This document shows, one piece after another, positions 1 to 11,600 of a stretch of DNA of 64,000 bases (position 1 is its first letter; each line of letters opens with the position of its first letter). The DNA comes from Lysobacter solisilvae (lineage in GTDB: Bacteria > Pseudomonadota > Gammaproteobacteria > Xanthomonadales > Xanthomonadaceae): contig NZ_CP071518.1 in the NCBI RefSeq assembly GCF_016613535.2, forward strand, positions 930,001 to 994,000, in the 5' to 3' direction. Under the pieces are notes generated by a model. It did not search any database and was not told where the DNA came from. It saw only the letters and a list, made by a program, of their open reading frames with translations. Made by a program: the position numbers and the translations under genes.

Positions 1-64
1 CGGCGGGCGCCAGCAGGGCGCCGATGGCAATGGCGGCGGTCGCGAATCTGATGGGGCTGGCCAT
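1..64 (-). CDS. N-terminus of a secreted protein, cut by the window edge
   Basis: An ATG at 64 on the minus strand opens a frame that runs off the left end. The visible 21 residues begin MASPIRF and continue as a hydrophobic Ala/Ile/Leu stretch, which resembles a Sec signal peptide (a basic residue, then a hydrophobic core). The product is therefore probably exported. The upstream minus-strand sequence holds a GGAGAACG purine stretch that could be its ribosome binding site. Function cannot be told from this fragment. Confidence 0.45.
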   Translation of the reverse strand, partial: MASPIRFATAAIAIGALLAPA

Positions 65-127
65 GGGACGTTCTCCGGCGGTGGGAATGGGCGAACGCGC
101 GAACGGGCCGGACGGGGTCTGCGGATT

Positions 128-1033
128 TCAGGCGGACCACCGCGCCCACAGGGGCAGGCTCAACAGGGACAGTAGCAGCCCGTAGCCGACCATGGCGGCG
201 GCCAGCCGCGGTGCCAGCCGGTGGGCGATCGCCAGCGCCCCGGCGGTCACCATCGGCGGCATCGCCGACTCCAGCACGGTGGTCCGCGCCACGTCGCCGG
301 CCAACCCGAGCCAGGACACCAGCAGCACCGCCAGCGCGGGCATGACCGCCAGCTTCAGGCCCAGCCCGGCCGCCAGCGGCACCAGTTCCTCACGCGGCAG
401 CGTCAGGCGCACCGACAGGCCGATCGCCAGCATCGCCAGCGGCAGCAGCGCTTCGGCCAGCCGCTGCAGGCCGCCGTCGATCCAGCCCGGCGGATCGGCG
501 GGCATGACGGTGAAACCCAGCAGCAGCGCCCACAGGGGCGGAAACTTCAGCACCCGCATCAGCATCTGCCGGGGTGTCGGCCGGGCGTCGCCGCCGTAGC
601 GCGCCAGCACCCACAGGCCGAACGTCGACAGGATCAGGAATGCGCCGAACTGGTCGTACACCACCGCGTACGGCAGCGCGTGCTCGCCGACCAGCGCGCG
701 CGTGAGCGGGTACCCCAGGAAGCTGGTATTGCCCAGCGCCACGGTGAGCAGCAGCACCGCGCGTTCCTCGTCGCGCAGCCGCAGCAGGCGCGCGAGCAGC
801 GGCACCAGCACCAGCGTGGCGCCCAGCAGCAGCCACGGCACCGCGACGATGCCCAGCAGGGCCGGCTCCAGCTCCAGCCGCGGCGCATACCGCAGCACCG
901 CCGCGGGCAGGCAGACGTACAGCACGACCAGGTTGAGGGTCTGCGCGGCGTGGTCCGGCAGCACGCGCAGGCGCTGGAAGGCGTAGCCCAGCGCGAGCAT
1001 CGCCAGGATGAGGGCGAAGGCGTCGACGGCCAT
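128..1033 (-). CDS. AEC-family (auxin efflux carrier) permease
   Basis: A 301-residue protein that is hydrophobic along almost its full length, in two blocks of about five membrane segments separated by a short polar loop near residues 145-160 (ARYGGDARPTPRQ). This is the PIN/AEC (BART superfamily) layout and usual length. The segment GNTSFLGYPL near residue 100 matches the conserved substrate-site region of bacterial AEC permeases. These are inner-membrane transporters, typically for organic acids such as malate or malonate. The substrate here cannot be read from sequence. The gene lies just downstream of the gamma-glutamyltransferase gene on the same strand with an 87-bp gap, so co-transcription is possible. 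Confidence 0.85.
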   Translation of the reverse strand: MAVDAFALILAMLALGYAFQRLRVLPDHAAQTLNLVVLYVCLPAAVLRYAPRLELEPALLGIVAVPWLLLGATLVLVPLLARLLRLRDEERAVLLLTVALGNTSFLGYPLTRALVGEHALPYAVVYDQFGAFLILSTFGLWVLARYGGDARPTPRQMLMRVLKFPPLWALLLGFTVMPADPPGWIDGGLQRLAEALLPLAMLAIGLSVRLTLPREELVPLAAGLGLKLAVMPALAVLLVSWLGLAGDVARTTVLESAMPPMVTAGALAIAHRLAPRLAAAMVGYGLLLSLLSLPLWARWSA

Positions 1034-1120
1034 GGCTCAGTCGGCGCCTTGCGGCCATACCGCCCGGAACAGGCGCCTGCCGGCGGGCCGGGGCGAGTCG
1101 GTCCGCGTCATCCGGGAACT

Positions 1121-2857
1121 CTAGTAGCCCGCGGCCTGGCCATCCTTGCGCGATTCGCTCGCACCGATGTAGCCGCCATTCGGGTTGACCATGATCGCCT
1201 GGTAGCCGCCGTAGGGGCCGTCGGCGAAGCGCACGCTGTGGCCTTTGCGCATCAGCGCGCGCACGGTCTCGTAGGAAAAGCCGCTTTCCAGGTCGAGTTC
1301 GCCGCTGTCGCTCATCGCGGTGCCCTGTCCGGCCGGTTCGGTCGAGCCGTCGTGCTGGATGCGCGGCGCGTCGCCGGCTTCCTGCAGGTTCATGCCGAAG
1401 TCGACCAGGTTCATCACGATCTGGGCGTGGCCCTGCGGCTGCATCGCGCCGCCCATGACGCCGAAGCTCAGCCACGGCTTGCCGTCGCGGGTCACGAACG
1501 CGGGGATGATGGTGTGGAACGGACGCTTGCCGGGGGCGAACGAGTTCGGGTGCCCGGGCTTGAGCACGAACTGCTCGCCGCGGTCCTGGAAGATGAAGCC
1601 CAGGCCGGGCGGCGCCATGCCGCTGCCCATGCCGCGGTAGTTGGACTGGATCAGCGAGACCATCATCCCGTCCGCGTCGGCGACGGTCATGTAGATGGTG
1701 TCGCCTTCGTTGAGCTCGGGGATCACGCCCGGCTCCACCGCGCTGGCCGCCTTGTCCATCGACATCAGCTTGCCGCGCTCGCGCGCGTACTCCTTCGAGA
1801 TGAGCCTGGCGGTGGGGGCGCGGTAGAAGTCCGGATCGGCGTAGGACGCGGCGCGGTCGGCGAAGGCGATCTTCTTGGCCTCGGTGAACAGGTGCACGTG
1901 CTCGGGGCTGCCGAAGCCGTAGCGCTTCAGGTCGTAGGGTTCGAGCAGGTTGAGGATCTGCAGCGCCGCGATGCCCTGGCCATTGGGCGGCAGTTCCCAG
2001 ACGTCGTAGCCGCGGTAGTTGGTGCTCACCGGCTCGACCCACTGGCCGGTGTGCGCAGCCAGGTCCTCGTAGGACAGGAACCCGCCGTTGGCCTTGAAAT
2101 AGGCGTCGATGGTGCGCGCGATCTCGCCCTTGTAGAACGCGTCGCGGCCGCCCTGCGCGATTTTCGTCAGCGTGTTGGCCAGGTTGGGGTTCTTCCACAT
2201 CTCGCCGGTGCGCGGGCCGCGTCGCTGGCCGGCGCCGCCATCGACCGTGAACTGCTCCGAGTAGCCCGGCCACTTGGAGAGCACCGGCACGCTGCGGTTC
2301 CAGTAGTAGCTGATCACCTCGTGCACCGGATGGCCCTCGCGCGCGTAAGCGATCGCCGGTGCCAGGTTCTCGCCCATGGACTTGCGGCCAAAGCGCTCGT
2401 GCAGGGCGAACCAGGCATCCACCGTGCCCGGCACCGTCACCGGCAGCGGGCCGTGCGGCGGGATGTCGGTCAGGCCGCGGCGCTGGAACTCGGCCAGCGT
2501 CAGCGACTTGGGCGAACGGCCCGAGCCGTTGTAGCCGAGCAGCTTCTTCGACCTGGGATCCCACACGATCGCGAACAGGTCACCGCCCACGCCGTTGCCG
2601 GTGGGCTCCATCAGGCCCAGCGCGGCATTGGCCGCGATCGCGGCGTCGACCGCGCTGCCGCCGCTCTTCATGACGTCCAGCGCGATCTGCGTGGCCAGCG
2701 GGTGCGAGGTCGCCGCCATCGCATGCGGGGCGTAGACCTCGCTGCGGGTGGCGAAGGGCTGGCCGGTGACGCGGTCGGCGGCCTGGGCCGCGAAGGGTGT
2801 GGTGAGGGCCAGCGTGAGCAGGAGTGTGCGCATTCGGACGTTCCCGGTAGAGGCCAT
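1121..2857 (-). CDS. gamma-glutamyltransferase family protein (GGT / cephalosporin acylase-like)
   Basis: A periplasmic N-terminal-nucleophile hydrolase that would cleave gamma-glutamyl amides such as glutathione. I chose the ATG at 2857 because an AGGA lies 5 nt upstream; the ATG at 2833 (MRTLLLTLALTT) is the alternative. Either start gives a Sec signal peptide ending near FAAQA. The large-subunit region has GGSAVDAAIAANAALGLMEP and the GVGGD motif. The predicted autoprocessing and catalytic threonine is about residue 387, in EGDTIYMTVADADG. This departs from the TTH triplet of classic GGTs, so the precise substrate is open. The length of 578 residues fits one precursor cut into large and small subunits. 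Confidence 0.85.
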   Translation of the reverse strand: MASTGNVRMRTLLLTLALTTPFAAQAADRVTGQPFATRSEVYAPHAMAATSHPLATQIALDVMKSGGSAVDAAIAANAALGLMEPTGNGVGGDLFAIVWDPRSKKLLGYNGSGRSPKSLTLAEFQRRGLTDIPPHGPLPVTVPGTVDAWFALHERFGRKSMGENLAPAIAYAREGHPVHEVISYYWNRSVPVLSKWPGYSEQFTVDGGAGQRRGPRTGEMWKNPNLANTLTKIAQGGRDAFYKGEIARTIDAYFKANGGFLSYEDLAAHTGQWVEPVSTNYRGYDVWELPPNGQGIAALQILNLLEPYDLKRYGFGSPEHVHLFTEAKKIAFADRAASYADPDFYRAPTARLISKEYARERGKLMSMDKAASAVEPGVIPELNEGDTIYMTVADADGMMVSLIQSNYRGMGSGMAPPGLGFIFQDRGEQFVLKPGHPNSFAPGKRPFHTIIPAFVTRDGKPWLSFGVMGGAMQPQGHAQIVMNLVDFGMNLQEAGDAPRIQHDGSTEPAGQGTAMSDSGELDLESGFSYETVRALMRKGHSVRFADGPYGGYQAIMVNPNGGYIGASESRKDGQAAGY

Positions 2858-2952
2858 GGGAATCCTAGCGCCGCGGCCATGCCGGCGTCGTGCCGATGCG
2901 GGCGGGAAGGGGGAGCCGGGCACGCGATGGCGCGCACGGTCAGGGGCACTGG

Positions 2953-4120
2953 TCAGTACCTTTCGGTCGGCTTCCAGCCTGGCGGCGCGGGCCATTGGCC
3001 CCGGTCTTCGAGAATGGCGATCACCACCGCCAGTTCGCCCTGCTCCCACACCAGGGGCAGATGCTCCGGGCGCAGGTTCCTTGCACCGGAATCCATCGCC
3101 CATCGCAGGTTGCGCATGTGCTCGGCCCAGCGTGCGCGCTCGGCCGCGGTCAGTGCGCGTTGCTCGAGCCAACCGGTGCCCATGGAGGCGTAGATCATGT
3201 CGTTGCTGGCGGCCAGGATTCGCATGACCTGCTGGCACCGGGAAAGCCGGCGGTGCGTGAGCGGCTTGTCTCGTGGGCATGCGTCGAACAGGCGCCGCAG
3301 CGTGGGCAGGTAGGCCATCGACTGGCCATGGGCAGTCATGGTTGCCAGGTCTTGCATCCGGGGTGCGCGCCCGGCCTGGGTTTCCATCTGCGCCACGACC
3401 TCCTTGCAGACCGGCAGTGCCGGCAGGGGGCCGATCGCTTCCGCCATCGCCCGTGCAAAGTCACCGAAATGCCCGTCGACATAGGTCGCGCGCGCTGACT
3501 GCGCGAGCCAGGCCTCCAGGCCTTCCTCGTCGGGTGGCTGTGCCTTGTCGTAGGGCATGAGCATCCAGGCCGCCAGATTGTCCGGCTCCCGCGCCAGGAC
3601 ATGCGCCCAGGCCTGCTGGCTGGCGCAGTCGGGCGCGTGGCAGTGATAGGCGTAGAGCCAGGCGAGCGGCACGTCATCCGGGGAACGTGCGAGGGCCTGC
3701 GCCAGCTGACGCGTGTTGACGGGCCGCGGTTGGACGCCCGTTGAAACTGCCGGCATCCACGACAGGTGCTCGCCGATCAGCACGGCGCCGGCCGCATGGC
3801 GCGGGTCGTTACGCAACTGGCTTGAATGCAGGCGCCGGGTCAGCACGTCATCCAGGGCTGCCCTGGCAACGCCGCTGTGCGGGTGTGGGCTGGTCGTTCT
3901 GCGCGATGGCGGCAGGAGTTCCGATGCGGGCCAGTGATGCTGCGGTCGGTGCTCGCGACCTGGCCGCATCGACGGCCCGCGGCGCGGCGCCACGAGGATC
4001 AACGCCACGCGTTGCCGCGCCTTGACTCCCCGGCCCGAAACGCAGGGCGGCGAGGAGCGCCACCAACAGTGCGAGTAGGACCACCCGCAGGGAAGTACCT
4101 CGGCGTCCTGCCTGGGTCAT
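2953..4120 (-). CDS. Unrecognised membrane-anchored protein, frame broken near 3880
   Basis: I do not recognise this family. From an ATG at 4120 one frame gives MTQAGRRGTS followed by a 20-residue hydrophobic segment (LRVVLLALLVALLAALRFG) and an Ala/Pro-rich linker, then stops at 3848. The second frame carries the convincing globular part, from about GVARAALDDVL to the stop at 2953 (roughly 310 residues). It contains short helical repeats such as DVPLAWLYAYHCH and DNLAAWML that look loosely TPR-like. The second frame alone can start at 4008, but its first 45 residues are Pro/Arg/His/Ser-rich shadow sequence. The best reading is one protein of about 385 residues, anchored by an N-terminal helix, with one surplus base near 3870-3890. 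Most of the domain would be periplasmic. Confidence 0.5.
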
Positions 4121-4152
4121 CGCGATCGTCTTTGTCGTGGCGTCGCCGCGGG

Positions 4153-7093
4153 TCACGCAGGATAACGCGAGGCGACGAACAGGCTTAGTCGCTGCACCGC
4201 CGTTTCCACCTGCGTCACCAGCGGCAGCAGCGCCGACCAGTCGGCCTGCGGGGCGGCGGCTTCCAGTTCGCTGGCCGCCTGCGCCACCTCGCCTGCGCCC
4301 ACCAGGCGGGCGGCGCCCTTGAGCTTGTGCGCCTCGCGCGCGAGACCCGCGGTATCAACGTGGTCGCGCGCGTGTGCCAGTGCGTGCAGGTCCTGCGTGG
4401 TGGTGTCCATGAAATCGCGCAGCACCGCGGCCTGGGCCCGCGGGTCATCGCCGAATTCGGCCAGGGCTGCCGGGTCGAGCACCTGCGGCAGGTCGAGTTG
4501 CGGCAGGCCGCCGGTCGTCGCGGTGTCCGTCAGCGGGCCATCCATCGCACCTTCGCCCGCGTCCGACGCGGTATGCGGCAGCCAGCGCCGCAGGCAGGCG
4601 GCCAGCACCGGCACCGAGACCGGCTTGGCGAGGTAATCGTCCATCCCGGCGGCAAGGCAGCGTTCGGCCTCGCCCTTGAGCGCGGAGGCGGTCAGCGCGA
4701 CCACCGGCGTGCGTGGCAGAGCGCGTGCGCGTTCCTCGGCACGGATCGCGCCGGCCAGCGCGTAGCCGTCCATCTCCGGCATGTGCACGTCGCTGAGCAC
4801 CAGGGCGAAGCGCCCGCTGCGCCACTGTTCCAGCGCCTGCACGCCGTCGGCGGCCGCCTCGCTCGCGTATCCGGCCAGCGCCAGCTGGCGGGCGATGACC
4901 ATCCGGTTGGTCGGATGATCGTCGGCCAGCAGCACCAGGCTGCCCTCGCGTTCGGCCTGGGCGGGATCGGGCAACGGCCGCGGCCGGAACTCCGCGGCGC
5001 GGGTCGATGCGACCGCCTGCGTCGCCAGCTCGTCCTGTGGCGCGCGCGGCAGCGTCAGGTTGAGGCGCATCGTCGTGCCGGCGCCGGGGGCGCTGGCCAT
5101 CGTCACCATGCCGCCCATCAGCTCGGCCAGGCGGGTGCAGATCGCCAGGCCCAGTCCGGTGCCGCCGTATTCGCGGGTGGTGTCCTGGTGGGCCTGCGAG
5201 AAGGGCTGGAACAGGCGCTGTTGCGCCTGGGCATCCACGCCGATGCCGGTGTCGCTGACACGGAAGCTGAGCAGGTCGCCGCCCAGCGGGGCGCCTGGCG
5301 CCGGCGCGCTCTCGCCGGTCCATTCCAGCGCGACTTCGACGTGGCCGGCGGCGGTGAACTTGATCGCGTTGGAGAGGAAGTTGCCCAGGATCTGGCGCAG
5401 GCGCAGCGCGTCGGCGCGGTGGGCGAGGCTGACGCGGTCGTCCACCTGGCAGGTCAGGTTCAGACCCTTGCTGGACGCCGCGCCGGTGTAGTTGGCCACC
5501 GTGCTGCGCACCACCGCCTCGAGGCTGACCACGCTCGGGCTGATCTCCAGGCGCCCGGCCTCGATCTTCGAGAAATCCAGGATGTCCCCGATGATCTGCA
5601 GCAGCGACTGCGAGGACTGCTGGATCACGTTGATGGCGTGGCGCTGGTCGGTGTCGAGCCTGGAATGGGCCAGTACCTCGAGCATGCCGGTCACGCCGAT
5701 CATCGGTGTGCGGATCTCGTGGCTCATCGCCGCCAGGAACGAGGATTTCGCGTGGCTGGCGGCCTGCGCGCGCGCTTCGCTCTCGCGCAGCTCGGCCTCC
5801 AGCTGCTCGCGCTCGGTGAGGTCGGTGGCCACGGCGATCAGGCCGGTACGCCGGCCGTCGTCGTCGTGCAGCGCGGCCAGCGCCAGCAGCACCGGCACTT
5901 CGCGCCCGTCCTTGTGCAGCAGGCGGGATTCGGCCGGCGGCTGGTTGAGTTCGGCCAGCTCGTACATGCCGGTCCAGTCGTGATGCACTGGCCGGCCCAG
6001 GCGCTGGCTGACCTCGTCGACCAGTTTCTGCGCACTCTCGCGCGGGATCATCAGCGGCGCGTCGTCCGGCAGGGCGACGGTGCTGGAATGGCGCGGCACG
6101 CGCCCGACCACTTCGTCCGCGCGCCAGCCCAGCAGGCGTTCGGCGAAGGAATTGAACACGGTCCAGCGGCCCTGCCCGTCCATCGCGATGATCGCCACCT
6201 GCGCGGCATCCAGCAGCGAGCGCTGGAACGACTCGCGCCGTTCCAGTTCCGCGCGCGTGTGCTCGTTGCGCGCCAGCTGCTGGGTCAGTTCGGTCTCGAA
6301 GCCCAGCACGTCCTGGCGCATTTCCAGGAATGCGTCCATCACCGTGCCCAGTTCCCCGCCGCTGGGCACGTAACCCGGCTGGGCGGTGTAGTCGTGCTGG
6401 CGCATGCGCCGCGCCAGGAAGGTGAGGCTCTCCACGCCGCGATAGGCACGTCGCAACACCCGCCGGCCGATCAGCGCCGCCAGCAGCAGGGCGCCCAGCG
6501 ACAGCCCGGTGCGCAGCGCGCTGACCCGGCGGTTGTCGCGCAGGTTGGTTTCCACCACCGCATCGGCGCGGGCGGTGGCCAGGTTGGACAACAGTTGCAG
6601 GCGGGCGGTCACCGGGTCGATGGCCGGGAACAGCCGGGTGTCGGCGAACCGGCCCAAGGGCGCGGATGTCCTTCTTGACCAGGATCGCGCGCAGCTGGGT
6701 CATCGCCGCGTCGGCGGGCCCGCGCTCGTGCGCGGCCGCTTCGAAATGCGTCTGCTCGATGTCCGTGCGCGGCAGGCGCGCGAGCGTGGCCCAGCCCTGG
6801 TCGATCTCCTCGCGCGCCTTGTCCAGGGCGGTGACGCCTTCCTCCCAGCCGATCAGGTAATTGCGCGTGCGGAAGGTGACGCCGATGACATCCAGGCCGT
6901 AGGCGTCGGACACGTTCTTGATCTCGCGCACGGCCAGCAGCGATTGCCCGCGCAGCGCCAGCAGCGATTCACGCGCGCGGTACTGGGCGAATTCGTCCAG
7001 CAGCAGCACCGTTGCGCCGGTGAGCAGGAACAGGCCGAACAGCGCCCACAGCTGCTGGCGGATACCCAGGCGGGCGGTCAGCGCGCGCAGCAT
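4153..7093 (-). CDS. Hybrid sensor histidine kinase (PAS-HisKA-HATPase-REC-Hpt), frame broken near 6656
   Basis: An inner-membrane multistep phosphorelay kinase. The first frame runs from ATG 7093 (MLRALTARLGIRQQ) with one membrane helix (LWALFGLFLLTGATVLLL) and a sensory stretch as far as VKKDIRALG. The second frame resumes at GRFADTRLF with a second helix (LSLGALLLAALIG), a HAMP-like linker and a PAS domain. It continues with HisKA (phospho-acceptor His in AAMSHEIRTPM), HATPase (DTGIGVD, GGTGLGLAI), a receiver (LLADDHPTN, phospho-Asp in LVLSDVHMPEMDG) and a C-terminal Hpt domain (AHKLKGAARL). The shift is one surplus base in the C/G-rich stretch at 6651-6661. Its stop is 33 bp from the start of the minus-strand unknown gene. 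The REC-EAL gene lies 7 bp upstream on the same strand and is a likely partner. Confidence 0.8.
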
Positions 7094-7100
7094 GTCCCGC

Positions 7101-8293
7101 TTACGGCCGGCGCCAGCGGGCCAGGGCGGCGGCCAGTTCCTCGCCCGGCACCGGCTTGGAGATCAGATAGCCCTGGGCCATGCCGCAGCCCAGTTCCGCC
7201 AGCACCTGCCAGGCTTCGACCGACTCGACGCCCTCGGCCACCACGTCCAGGCCCAGCTTGCGGGCGAGATCGAGGCTGGCTTCGATGACCGCGCGCTTGC
7301 GTGGATGCGTGGCCACCCCGGCGACGAAACCCTGGTCGATCTTGAGTTCGGTGAACGGGATGTGCGAGAGCTGCGCCAGCGACGAATAGCCGGTGCCGAA
7401 GTCGTCGATCGACAGGCCGAAGCCCTTCAGCCGCAGCCGGGCCAGCACGCCCAGGCCGCGCGCGGCGTCGGCCATCACCGAGCTCTCGGTGATCTCCACA
7501 GGATGACGTCGCGCGGATCCACGCCCTGCTCGTGGGCGATGCGCTGGTAGCGGTCGGCGGCGGTCTCATCGGAGAGGATCTGCGGGGAGACGTTGATCGC
7601 GACCTTCAGCCACAGGCCCTGCAGTTCCCAGCGGCGCTTCCAGCGGCAGGCCTGGGTGAGCATGTGGTCGGTCAGCGCGCCGACCAGGCCTTCGCTTTCG
7701 ATCAGCGGAATGAAATTCAGCGGCAGCACGACGTTGCCGTCGGGGCGGACCCAGCGCGCCAGCGCCTCGACCGCGACCGGCTTGCCGTTGGCGAAATCGA
7801 CCTGCGGCTGGAACCAGGGCGTGATCTGGTCGCGCTCCAGCGCTTCGCGGATCGCCGGCAGGCTGACTTCGACCACTTCGTCGACGTCGCGGGCGTGCAG
7901 CGCGTCGTCGTAGCCGGTCAGCACCGCCGTGAGCTTGTCGCGGGTCAGGGGTTTCTCGACGCTGCCCAGCACGCGCAGGCCGTAGGCCCGCGCCATCGTC
8001 TGCACGGTGTTGAGCAGCGCCGGATCGAGCGCGCTGGCCACCACCACGGCGCGGGCCAGGCGGCGCTGGGCGACATGGCCGATGAACTCGATGCCGTCCA
8101 TGCCGGGCATGTCCAGATCGATCACCAGGACATCGGGAGTCTGCAACGAGGAGCCCAGCAGTTGCAGCGCGCTGTGGCCGTCGGAAGCCTCCGACAGCAC
8201 GCCGATGCCCATCTCGGTCAGCAGGCGCAGCGCCATCCGGCGCTGGAAGCCATGGTCCTCGACCACCATCACGCTCAGTCCGGCCAGCGACAT
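7101..8293 (-). CDS. REC-EAL response regulator, c-di-GMP phosphodiesterase, frame broken near 7497
   Basis: An N-terminal receiver (VMVVEDHGFQRRMAL, phospho-Asp in VLVIDLDMPGMDG, Lys in SVEKPLT) is followed by an EAL domain that would hydrolyse cyclic di-GMP. The usual catalytic and metal-site signatures are present: VEALARW, NVSPQ, EITES, DDFGTGYSSL, LKIDQGF and AEGVE. The EAL domain is split. The first frame reads to GVDPRDVIL and the second picks up at EITESSVMADAA. Adding one base near 7496-7503 restores the expected ILVEITES, so a lost G is the simplest explanation. The gene ends 7 bp before the hybrid kinase start, and the two probably form one signalling operon. If the break were real, the EAL domain would be dead. 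Confidence 0.78.
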
Positions 8294-8524
8294 CCGTCAC
8301 TTCCCCACAGGCATTGATGTCCGCGCCACATGGCGGCGCCCCCGGCCCGGTTCCGGCCCGGCCCCACTGTAGCCCCGCCCCGCAGCCAGCGGGAGGGTCC
8401 GGTGGAGACCGGCCGCCCGAGCCTGTCGGCTTCAGCCAGCGGGGGCGCCCCACGCCGACGGATGGGCCCCTGACCCGGGCCCTGCGGCCCTCGGGGGGCG
8501 TCCGGCCGCACGGAGGCGGACTGC

Positions 8525-8530
8525 TATAAT
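8525..8530 (+). promoter_or_regulatory. Candidate -10 box for the indolepyruvate oxidoreductase gene
   Basis: A perfect TATAAT lies 110 bp upstream of the ATG at 8640, in a 346-bp divergent gap (8294-8639) otherwise made of G/C-rich, hairpin-prone sequence. I see no good -35 box at the right spacing, so the assignment rests on the hexamer alone. The stretch from 8531 to 8639 would be a leader of about 100 nt. I find no gene elsewhere in the gap. Confidence 0.35.
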
Positions 8531-8639
8531 TCCGAGTCTTTGCTCGGTGTTTTCGTCCGCGGCCCGCGCCGTGGCGCATCACGCCGGGCGTTCCGCAGCC
8601 CCCGCGGCCCCCACCTCCGCGCGCCAGAGCCACGCCCCC

Positions 8640-11600
8640 ATGACCAGCACTGCAGAACTCAGCTCGCCCTCCTCGGCGAACACGTCGCTCACCAATTCCG
8701 TGGTCGATCCGGACTACACGCTGGAGCACAAGTACAGCCGGGTGGAGGGCCGCATCTACCTGAGCGGCGTGCAGGCGCTGGTACGCCTGCCGCTCATGCA
8801 GCGCCTGCGCGACCAGGCCGCCGGCCTGAACACCGGCGGCTTCATCTCCGGCTACCGCGGCTCGCCGCTGGGCGGCTTCGACCTGGAACTGTGGCGCGCG
8901 CGCAAGCACCTGGAAGCCTCGGGCGTGAAGTTCACCCCGGGCCTGAACGAGGACCTGGGCGCGACGATGGTCTGGGGCACGCAGCAGACCAACCTGTTCC
9001 CGGGCGCGAAGGTCGATGGCGTGTACGGCATGTGGTACGGCAAGGGCCCCGGCGTGGACCGTTGCGGCGACGTGTTCAAGCACGCCAACGCGGCCGGCAC
9101 CGGCCGGTTCGGCGGCGTGCTCGCGCTCGCGGCCGACGACCACAACTGCCGCAGCTCCACGCTGCCGCACGGCTCCGAGCATGAGTTCGTCAGCGCCATG
9201 ATGCCGGTGCTCAACCCGGCCGGCGTGCAGGACATCCTCGACATGGGCCTGGTGGGCTGGGCGATGTCGCGCTACACCGGCCGCTGGGTCGGCTTCAAGA
9301 CGATCGCCGAGACGGTGGAATCCTCGGTCTCGGTCGACGTCAATCCGCTCGCACTCGACATCGTCATCCCGACCGATTTCGAGATGCCCGAAGGCGGCCT
9401 CAACATCCGCTGGCCGGACCCGCCGCTGAACCAGGAAATGCGCCTGCACCAGTACGCGGTCAAGGCCGCGCAGGCCTTCGCCCGCGCCAACCGCATCGAC
9501 CGCCTGGTCATCGATTCGCCGAACGCGCGCCTGGGCATCATCACCACCGGCAAGTCCTACCTGGACGTGCTGCAGGCGCTGGAATACCTGGGCCTGGACG
9601 TGCGCGCCTGCGCCGACCTGGGCATCCGCGTCTACAAGGTCGGCATGACCTGGCCGCTGGAACCGGTCGGCCTGCGCAGCTTCGCGCGCGGGCTGCAGGA
9701 CATCGTCGTCGTCGAGGAAAAGCACGCCTTCATCGAAAGCCAGATGAAGGAGTCCATGTACAACTGGACCGATGGGCAGCGCCCGTCGATCGTCGGCAAG
9801 TACGACGAGAGCGGCGAATGGATCCTGCCGTCGACCGGCGAACTCACCCCGGCACGCATCGCCGGCGTCATCGCCCGGCGCATCCAGAAGTTCCACAACA
9901 CCGAGCACATCGAGAACGTGCTGCGCTGGATGGCGGAGAAGGAATCCGAACTCGCGCTGCCGCGCGCGCAGTTCCCGCGCGTGCCGCACTACTGCTCGGG
10001 CTGCCCGCACAACACCTCGACCGTGGTGCCGGAAGGTTCGCGCGCCCTGGGTGGCATCGGCTGCCACTACATGGTCACCTGGATGGACCGCAACACCGAC
10101 ACCTTCACCCACATGGGCGGCGAAGGCGTCACGTGGGCGGGCCAGGCGGCCTTTACCGAAACCCCACACGTGTTCCAGAACCTGGGCGACGGCACCTATT
10201 TCCACAGCGGTTCGCTGGCGATCCGCCAGTCGATCGCCGCCGGCGTCAACATCACCTACAAGATCCTCTACAACGACGCGGTGGCCATGACCGGCGGCCA
10301 GCCCGTCGACGGCACGCTGTCGGTGCCGCAGATCGCGCACCAGGTGCGCAGCGAGGGCGTGGGCACGATCGTGGTGGTGTCCGACGACATCGCCAAGTGG
10401 ACCGGCTGGGACAAGCCAGGCCGCGAGTTGTTCCCCGCCGGGGTCGAGTTCCATGACCGCAAGGAACTGGACGCGGTGCAGAAGCGCCTGCGCGAGGTGA
10501 AGGGCACTTCGGTCCTGATCTACGACCAGACCTGCGCCACCGAGAAGCGCCGCCGCCGCAAGCGCGGCAAGATGGTCGACCCGCAGAAGCGGGTGATGGT
10601 CAACTCGCTGGTCTGCGAAGGCTGCGGCGACTGCGGCAAGAAGTCGTTCTGCGTGTCGGTGCTGCCGAAGGAGACCGAGTTCGGCCGCAAGCGCGAGATC
10701 GACCAGTCCAACTGCAACAAGGACTACAGCTGCGTCAACGGCTTCTGCCCCAGCTTCGTCACCGTCGAAGGCGGCGGCCTGCGGAAGAAGAAGGCCTCCT
10801 CGGCCAAGGACCGCCTCGCCGACCTGCCGCTGCCGACGCTGCCGTCGCTCGAACAGCCCTGGAACATCCTGCTGACCGGCGTGGGCGGTACCGGCGTGGT
10901 CACCATCGGCGCCCTGCTGGGCATGGCCGGCCACCTGGAAGGCAAGGGCTCGACCGTGCTCGACCAGACCGGCCTGGCGCAGAAGGGCGGCGCGGTCACC
11001 ACCCACATCCGCATCGCGGCCAACCCGGCCGACATCCACGCCGTGCGCATCGCCGCGGGCGAGGCCGACCTGGTGCTGGGCTGCGACATGGTCGTGGTCA
11101 ACGACTACTGGGTGCTGTCGAAGGTCCGCACCGGCCGCACCAGCGTCGTGCTCAACAGCTACGAGGCGATGCCGGGCACCTTCACCACGCGCCCGGACAT
11201 GCAGTTCCCGGCGACCGACATCGTGTCCGCGATCAGCAAGGCGCTGGGCGAGCCGGCCCAGGCCGCGGAAAAGCTGCACCTGGTCGATGCCACCCAACTC
11301 GCCACCGCGCTGATGGGCGACGCGATCGCGACCAACCTGTTCATCCTGGGCTACGCCTGGCAGCAGGCACTGGTGCCGATCTCGTTCGATTCGCTGATGC
11401 GCGCGATCGAACTCAACGGCGCCGCGGTCGAGATGAACAAGACCGCGTTCGCGTGGGGCCGCCTGGCCGCGATCGACCCGACGGCCGTCGCCGAGGCCGC
11501 CGGCCTGATCCGCAACGCGCCGACCACGGCCGAAGCCACCCCCCATGAGTTGCCGATGCTCAAGGCCGGCGCCTGGGAAGGCAACGAATGGGGCGCCAAC

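Noticed and set aside
221..3193. A 990-codon open frame on the plus strand opposite the AEC and GGT genes
   Set aside because: The product is Arg/His/Gln/Ala-rich without any motif, and it lies antisense to two genes with clear family signatures. Long antisense frames are common in GC-rich DNA.
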